From contig CAWAVG010000001.1 in NCBI GenBank assembly GCA_963785425.1, positions 124,001 through 188,000 on the forward strand: DNA of 64,000 bases. Direction: 5' to 3'. The translations under genes were made by a program, and so were the position numbers. Position 1 is the stretch's first letter. Each line of letters begins with the position of its first letter. The notes under the pieces were generated by a model. That model was not told where the DNA came from. It was given only the letters and a program-made list of their open reading frames with translations, and did no database searches. The stretch is from RYN-133 sp963785425. GTDB taxonomy: Bacteria; Actinomycetota; Actinomycetes; Mycobacteriales; Jatrophihabitantaceae. This document shows positions 59,584 to 64,000 of the stretch, in pieces.

Positions 59584-60822
59584 TCAGGGAGCGGACGGAT
59601 ACCCGGTGGCACGCGCGAGCCGAGCGATGCCCTCGACGATGTCCGGTTCGCTGACGCGGCTGTAGGACAGGCGGACGTGCTCGGTGTCGGGCATGCCGGC
59701 GAAGAAGCCGGCACCGGGCACGAAAGCGACGTTCTCGTTCCGCGCACGCTGCGCCAGTTCGGTGGTGTCGACGCCGGGCAGCCGCAGCCAGCTGAAGAAC
59801 CCGCCGTCAGGACGCGACCAGGTCGCCGGCGTGCCGGCGAACGAGGTCGCCAAGCGCATCGGTCGTCACGCTCGGCGCGGCGCCGGTACAGCTCGCGGGC
59901 ACGGTCGACGTGCTCGTCGTAGAGCCCGGCCCGGACGAACTCTTCGAGCAGCCGTTGCCCGAGCGCACCGGCGCACTGGTCGGAGTTCTGCTTCGCGAAC
60001 ACCAGCTGCGCGACGACCTCTTCCGGACCGGCCGCCCAGCCGAGCCGCACGCCGGGGAAGAACGTCTTCGAGAACGTTCCGATCTGGACGACCACGTCGG
60101 GCGCGAGTGACCACAGGCTCGGCGCAGGTTCACCGACGAAGCCGAGTTCGCGGTAGGCGACATCCTCGACGATCAGCACGCCGTAGCGGCGGCACAGCTC
60201 CACCAGCGCTGGCCGCCGGTCGGCGTTCAAGCGTCCAGCCGGTCGGGTTCTGGTGCTCGGGGATCGTGTACAGCAGCTTCGGACGGACGCCGGACTCGAG
60301 CACCGCGGCAACCGCGTCGACGTCGAGACCGCCCTCGTCGATCGGGACGCCGATCACCGTGCCGTCGAAGCTGGCGAAGCCGGTGACCGCACCGACGTAG
60401 CTCGGTTCCTCGACGAGGACCGTGTCGCCGGCGTCGAGCATGCTCTTGGCGATCAGCGTGATCGCGTCGATGCCACCGCTGGTGACCATCAGTTCCCCGT
60501 CGCCGGGCCGGCGCCCCTGCCGTCGGCCGAGCTGCTCGCGCAGCACCTCGCGGGTGGTCGCGATCCCCTCGCTCGGGGCGTACTGCAGGGCCACCGCCGC
60601 GTCGTCGTGCAGCAGCTTGTCCGTCAACGCCTGCAGCGCGTCGGTCGGGAACAGTGCATGGTCGGGAAACCCGCCGGAGAAATTGATGACGCCGGTCGCG
60701 TTCGCCAGCGCCAGGATCGCGGACAGCGTGCCGTCGCGGCCGTGGGTGCGCCGCGCAAACCGCGCAGACCACTCGACACCGTGCGATTCGGTCACACCTG
60801 GGGAAGCGTTACCGGTCTGCAC
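59584..60822 (-). pseudogene. PLP aminotransferase (fold type I, 2-aminoadipate type) with two frameshifts
   Basis: From GTG 60822 the N-terminal half is intact: INFSGGFPDHALFP, LQYAPSEGIATTREVLREQL, VTSGGIDAITLIAKSML, VEEPSYVGAV and the EHQNPTG segment. At about 60229-60233 an extra T (CTTGAAC) shifts the frame. The next piece has VEDVAYRELGF and the PLP-lysine segment IGTFSKTFFPGVRLGW. Near 59860-59868 a second shift occurs before ATWSRPDGGFFSWLRLPG and VRLSYSR. Restoring one base at each site gives a full aminotransferase of about 410 residues. It may be a true pseudogene or sequence error, since the operon is otherwise intact. Confidence 0.8.
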
Positions 60823-60828
60823 CTTGAC

Positions 60829-60883
60829 ATCACCTTACGTTCGCCAGAACATTTCTCGCCAGAGCTTACGCCCAGCAGGTGAT
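60829..60883. promoter_or_regulatory. Repeat-rich divergent control region, candidate Lrp/AsnC sites
   Basis: ATCACCT (60829-60835) is inverted as AGGTGAT (60877-60883). Inside lie two direct TCGCCAGA copies (60841, 60856) flanked by TTACG copies. TTGACA (60824-60829) is a perfect -35 for the plus strand. The region separates the aminotransferase from the Lrp gene. Confidence 0.4.
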
Positions 60884-60965
60884 ACTGCCTCGGCGCCTGC
60901 CTTACGACAAGTGTTGGCTAGGACGAGCTGCCCGACGTGGCGGCGCGAGCGGAAAGGGGGTGGCG

Positions 60966-61565
60966 ATGGCCGACCAGGTGCGCACCCGCACGGCCCGGCC
61001 GACCGGGACGCCGCTGCGCACGATCCGCGACCACGCGGACACCCCGTCCGCGCCCGTCACCCTCGACGCGGTCGACCTGCGCCTGCTGCGGCTGCTCAGC
61101 CGCGACGCCCGGCTCTCGCAGCGCAGCCTCGCCCGCGAGCTGAGCATGTCGGCACCGGCCATCGCCGAGCGCATCGCGCGGCTCGAGCGGCAACACGTCA
61201 TCACCGGCTACGGCGTGCGCATCGACTGGGCCGCGCTGGGTTACCAGACGACGGTCTACCTCACTATCACCGCCGTGCCGGGCTTCCAGCTCGGCCTGAT
61301 CATGCAGGCGCTCGCCGGCATCGCCGAGATCGACGAGGTCTTGCTGGTGACCGGTGCTTTCGACATGCTCGTGCGACTGCGCGCCCGCGACGAACGGCAC
61401 CTGCGCGATCTGCTGCTCAACCGCATCTGGCAGATCGAAGGCATCCAACGCACCGAGACGTCCATAACGATCGCCCAGATGAAACCGAAGAACACCGCTG
61501 AGGAGCTGCTGACCGCAATGATCGACGACGTCCCACAGCCACGGACCGGGAGCGCCGACCGATGA
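60966..61565 (+). CDS. Lrp/AsnC family regulator
   Basis: 199 residues. A polar N-terminal extension of about 33 residues precedes the Lrp helix-turn-helix (DLRLLRLLSRDARLSQRSLARELSMSAPAIAERIARLE in parts) and the RAM ligand domain (YLTITAVPGFQLGLI, LLVTGAFDMLVRLRARDERHL). G-rich GGAAAGGGGG precedes ATG 60966. ATGA overlap couples it to the glutamine-synthetase-like gene, so it is autocotranscribed with the pathway it probably regulates in response to an amino acid or amine. Confidence 0.9.
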   Translation: MADQVRTRTARPTGTPLRTIRDHADTPSAPVTLDAVDLRLLRLLSRDARLSQRSLARELSMSAPAIAERIARLERQHVITGYGVRIDWAALGYQTTVYLTITAVPGFQLGLIMQALAGIAEIDEVLLVTGAFDMLVRLRARDERHLRDLLLNRIWQIEGIQRTETSITIAQMKPKNTAEELLTAMIDDVPQPRTGSADR

Positions 61566-63070
61566 GCGATCCGACCAACGACCCGACGCGTTCGGCCGGC
61601 GTCGGCCGGCAGGGCTTCGTCGCCGCCCACGGGTTGCACAACGACGAGCAGCGCGCCGCCGCCGAGGAAGTCATCGCACGCATCCGCGAGGCCGAGCTGC
61701 GCACCGTCCGCGTGGCGATCGTCGATCAGCACGGACAGCCCCGTGCCAAGTTCCTCTCCCCCGACGCAGCCATCGCCGCTTTGAGCAACGGGCTCGACTT
61801 CTCCGGCGCGATCTACAGCCTCGACTCGGCGAACACCGTCTTCCCGCCCGCGTTCGTGCGCGGAGGTGGCTTCGGCATCGAGGAGTTCACCGGCTTCCCG
61901 GACATCGTCATCGTCCCCGACCCGACGACGTTCCAGATCCTGCCGTGGGCATCGTCGACCGGCTGGATGCTGTCCGACGCCTATTTCAGCAACGGCAGGC
62001 CGCTGCCGCTCGACCCGCGCCGCATCCTGCGCAATCAGCTCGCGAGGCTGCACGAGCGCGGGCTGAGCTACCTGAGCGGTCTGGAGGTGGAGTTCTACAT
62101 CACCCGGCCCGTCGACCCGCGCATCGCACTCACCGCGACGACCCAGCCGGCCGCAACCCCGGACGTCGAACCGTTCCAGCTGGGCTATCAGTACCTGTCC
62201 GAAGTGCGTCTCGACTCTGTCAACGACACGATTACGGCGCTGCGGGACGGGCTCGCCGGCGTGGGTCTGCTCCCCCGCGCCATGGAGGACGAGTGGGGCC
62301 CGGGGCAGATGGAGTTCAGCCTGAGCCCGCGCGCCGGGCTCGGCACCGCCGACGCGATGATCTTGTTCCGCAGCGCGGTCAAGCAGCTGTGCGCGCGCCG
62401 GGGCCTGCTCGCCTCGTTCATGTGCAAGCCGATCCTGCCCAACTTCTTCGCCTCCGGCTGGCACCTGCACCTGTCGTTGCTCGACGCGGACGGCGCCAGC
62501 GCCTTCATGGCGCAGGACGAAGCGCTCTCGCCTGCGGGACTGAGCTACGTCGCCGGCCTGCTCGAGCACGCGAGTGCGCTGACCGCCTTCACCACCCCGA
62601 CGATCAACGGGTACACCCGGTTCCAGCCCTACTCCTTCGCGCCCGACCGCATCGCGTGGGCCGTCGAGAATCGCGGCGCGATGGTGCGGGTGCAGGGTGG
62701 CCCGGGCGATCCCGGGACGCACCTCGAGGACCGTCTCGGTGAGCCTGCGGCGAACCCCTACCTGTACCTCGCCGGCGACCTGGCCGCGGGGCTGGACGGG
62801 ATGGAACGCAGCCTCACCCCACCCCCGCGGGTCGAGGAGGACCCGTACTCCGCCGAAGCCGAGATGTTGCCGACGACCATCGACGACGCACTGGACGCAC
62901 TCGAACAGGACTCCCTGTTCCGCGACCAGTTCAGCACCGAGTTCGTCGATTACTACGTGATGATGAAACGTTCCGAGTCGGCGCGGCACCGCGCTGCCTG
63001 CGAAGCGGCCGACGACCCCGACGCTGCATCCGCCGCTTGGCAGATGCGCGAGTACTTCGAGTTCTACTGA
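61562..63070 (+). CDS. Glutamine synthetase-like gamma-glutamyl ligase
   Basis: 502 residues, GS superfamily. Catalytic-domain marks: GLEVEFYITRP, the Glu pair in EDEWGPGQMEFSL, NFFASGWHLHLSLLD (His of the ammonium/ATP site) and TINGYTRFQPYSFAPDRIAWAVENRGAMVRV in parts. It is not a GlnA-type GS: the N-terminus and the adenylylation loop differ, as in PuuA, IpuC or TdnQ-like ligases that gamma-glutamylate amines. ATG 61562 overlaps the Lrp stop. Dabb and an APC permease follow, and an amidotransferase-like hydrolase lies in the divergent operon. Confidence 0.88.
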   Translation: MSDPTNDPTRSAGVGRQGFVAAHGLHNDEQRAAAEEVIARIREAELRTVRVAIVDQHGQPRAKFLSPDAAIAALSNGLDFSGAIYSLDSANTVFPPAFVRGGGFGIEEFTGFPDIVIVPDPTTFQILPWASSTGWMLSDAYFSNGRPLPLDPRRILRNQLARLHERGLSYLSGLEVEFYITRPVDPRIALTATTQPAATPDVEPFQLGYQYLSEVRLDSVNDTITALRDGLAGVGLLPRAMEDEWGPGQMEFSLSPRAGLGTADAMILFRSAVKQLCARRGLLASFMCKPILPNFFASGWHLHLSLLDADGASAFMAQDEALSPAGLSYVAGLLEHASALTAFTTPTINGYTRFQPYSFAPDRIAWAVENRGAMVRVQGGPGDPGTHLEDRLGEPAANPYLYLAGDLAAGLDGMERSLTPPPRVEEDPYSAEAEMLPTTIDDALDALEQDSLFRDQFSTEFVDYYVMMKRSESARHRAACEAADDPDAASAAWQMREYFEFY

Positions 63071-63435
63071 TGACGCTCCAGCACGTCGTCCTGTTCAGCT
63101 TCCCTGCCGAACCGACGGCTCGGCAGGTCGAAGACATTCGCTCGTCCGTCGCAGGATGGCCCGGCGTCATCCCGGGCATCCGCGCGCTGCGTTTCGGAAG
63201 CGATCTCACGAATGCCCGCACCCGCGGATATCAGTTCCTGCTCTACATGGAGTTCGACAACGAGGACGATCTCCGCACGTACCAGGCGCACCCGGTACAC
63301 CAGCAGTTCCTCGCCTGGGTGATCGAGAACGACATCACCCCGCTCGCTTTCGACTACCACCTCACAGCAGAGACGGTCTTACTGCCACTCGACGTCGTGC
63401 ACGACCCTTCCCCTAGGAGTGAAGATGGCTACTGA
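63070..63435 (+). CDS. Dabb (stress-responsive alpha/beta-barrel) domain protein
   Basis: 121 residues. MTLQHVVLFSFPAEPTARQVEDIRSSV, PGIRALRFGSDL and FLLYMEFDNEDDLRTYQAHPVHQQFL match the Dabb family. ATG 63070 shares its A with the last base of the GS-like TGA stop. Dabb proteins are often small enzymes or stability factors in catabolic operons, with His near the barrel mouth; the role here is not known. Confidence 0.85.
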   Translation: MTLQHVVLFSFPAEPTARQVEDIRSSVAGWPGVIPGIRALRFGSDLTNARTRGYQFLLYMEFDNEDDLRTYQAHPVHQQFLAWVIENDITPLAFDYHLTAETVLLPLDVVHDPSPRSEDGY

Positions 63436-64000
63436 GCAGGCACCGCAGCTGGCGTCCGACCAGCGACTGGCGAAGGGAGCGCTCTCGCTGCCCGACGCGA
63501 TCGCGATCTCGGTATCGGTGATCGCGCCCGGCATGGCCGCGTTCCTGAACGTCCCGGGCGTCGCGGCGCAGGCGGGCGGGTCCACCCCGCTGGCCTTCCT
63601 GTTCGGCGGCATCGGCTGCCTGGCGCTGGCGTTCGTGGTCATCGGCTTCACCCGCCGGATGGCGTCAGCCGGATATGCGTACACCTACGCGAGCCGGAGC
63701 CTCGGCAAGACGTCGGGCTTCATGGCGGGATGGCTCTACGCCTTCGGGCTCGCCTGCTTCGTGCCGATGACGATGGCCGGTGTCGCGTACCTGTTCTGCG
63801 ACCTGATCGGCGTGAGCCAGACCTGGTGGTTCCCGGTCTTCCTCGTCGGGATGGTGCTGCTGGTCGCGTTGTCGATCGTGCGCATCAAGGTGACCACGCG
63901 GCTCCAGCTGCTCGTCGGCATCCTCACCGTCGCGGTCATCCTGGTCGTCAGCGTGATCACCATCGCGAAGGGGGGCGCCCACGGCAACTCCGGCGCTCCG
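63425..64000 (+). CDS. APC-family amino acid/amine permease (5' part)
   Basis: The first 192 residues are in the window. A polar N-terminus is followed by the typical APC start: LSLPDAIAISVSVIAPGMAAFL and GVAAQAGGSTPLAFLFGGIG, then YAYTYASRSLGKTSGFMAGWLYAF. At least five membrane segments are visible. AGGAGTGAAG precedes ATG 63425, which overlaps the Dabb stop by 11 nt. It probably imports the amine or amino acid processed by this cluster. The rest lies beyond the window. Confidence 0.9.
   Translation, partial: MATEQAPQLASDQRLAKGALSLPDAIAISVSVIAPGMAAFLNVPGVAAQAGGSTPLAFLFGGIGCLALAFVVIGFTRRMASAGYAYTYASRSLGKTSGFMAGWLYAFGLACFVPMTMAGVAYLFCDLIGVSQTWWFPVFLVGMVLLVALSIVRIKVTTRLQLLVGILTVAVILVVSVITIAKGGAHGNSGAP

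Overview
The window is high-GC DNA with dense, often overlapping genes, GTG/TTG starts and several actinobacterial marker families: UPF0182, the Asp23/DUF2273/DUF6286 envelope-stress island, DUF3618, F420-type PPOX and LLM oxidoreductases, an EAL-DICT protein, and partner-switching STAS and HATPase proteins. It looks like a free-living, probably soil- or plant-associated actinomycete chromosome (Frankiales/Jatrophihabitans-like gene content is a guess). I saw no rRNA, tRNA, CRISPR array, insertion sequence or phage module.

Layout. 1-7 kb: two overlapping secreted or anchored esterases, a PPOX protein, a heavily frameshifted arylsulfotransferase-like pseudogene, a secreted protein, a 38-residue membrane peptide, a flavin monooxygenase and a YCII protein. 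7.2-10.2 kb: a UPF0182 membrane protein preceded by a short overlapping ORF. 10.2-15.4 kb: a minus-strand envelope-stress island (three Asp23-like proteins, two membrane anchors, DUF2273, a J-like protein, holin-X, YtxH-like and DUF3618 proteins). 15.5-24.1 kb: TetR, EAL-DICT, a membrane protein, an LLM oxidoreductase, then a secreted subtilase with a Trp-rich tail directly followed by a membrane GAF-GGDEF-EAL protein. 24.1-34.3 kb: TMEM175 channel, STAS protein, acyl-CoA synthetase plus amidohydrolase, divergent from a Rieske-ThDP fusion enzyme and an FMN reductase; ECF sigma/anti-sigma pair, antiporter, MBL-fold hydrolase, HATPase. 34.4-45.6 kb: secreted glycosidases GH5, GH43 and GH12 (GH20 follows at 55.7 kb) mixed with sulfite oxidase, GNAT, a flippase-like protein and a TetR-controlled NmrA/SnoaL pair.

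45.7-55.5 kb holds the most coherent catabolic unit: seven tightly overlapping minus-strand genes (FAD amine/amino-acid oxidase, enoyl-CoA hydratase, acyl-CoA dehydrogenase, acyl-CoA ligase, DUF6282 hydrolase, isopropylmalate-type dehydrogenase, VOC protein), a PucR regulator, and divergent 1-pyrroline-5-carboxylate dehydrogenase. A perfect 16-bp palindrome before the seven-gene operon has a related copy between pucR and the dehydrogenase gene, suggesting one regulon for a nitrogenous carbon source.

57.4-64 kb holds a second nitrogen module: glutamine-synthetase-like ligase, Dabb protein and APC permease under an Lrp/AsnC regulator, divergent from a frameshifted PLP aminotransferase, a cupin, an SDR that lacks the usual catalytic residues, and a class II amidotransferase-like protein. 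Together they resemble gamma-glutamylation routes for amine catabolism.
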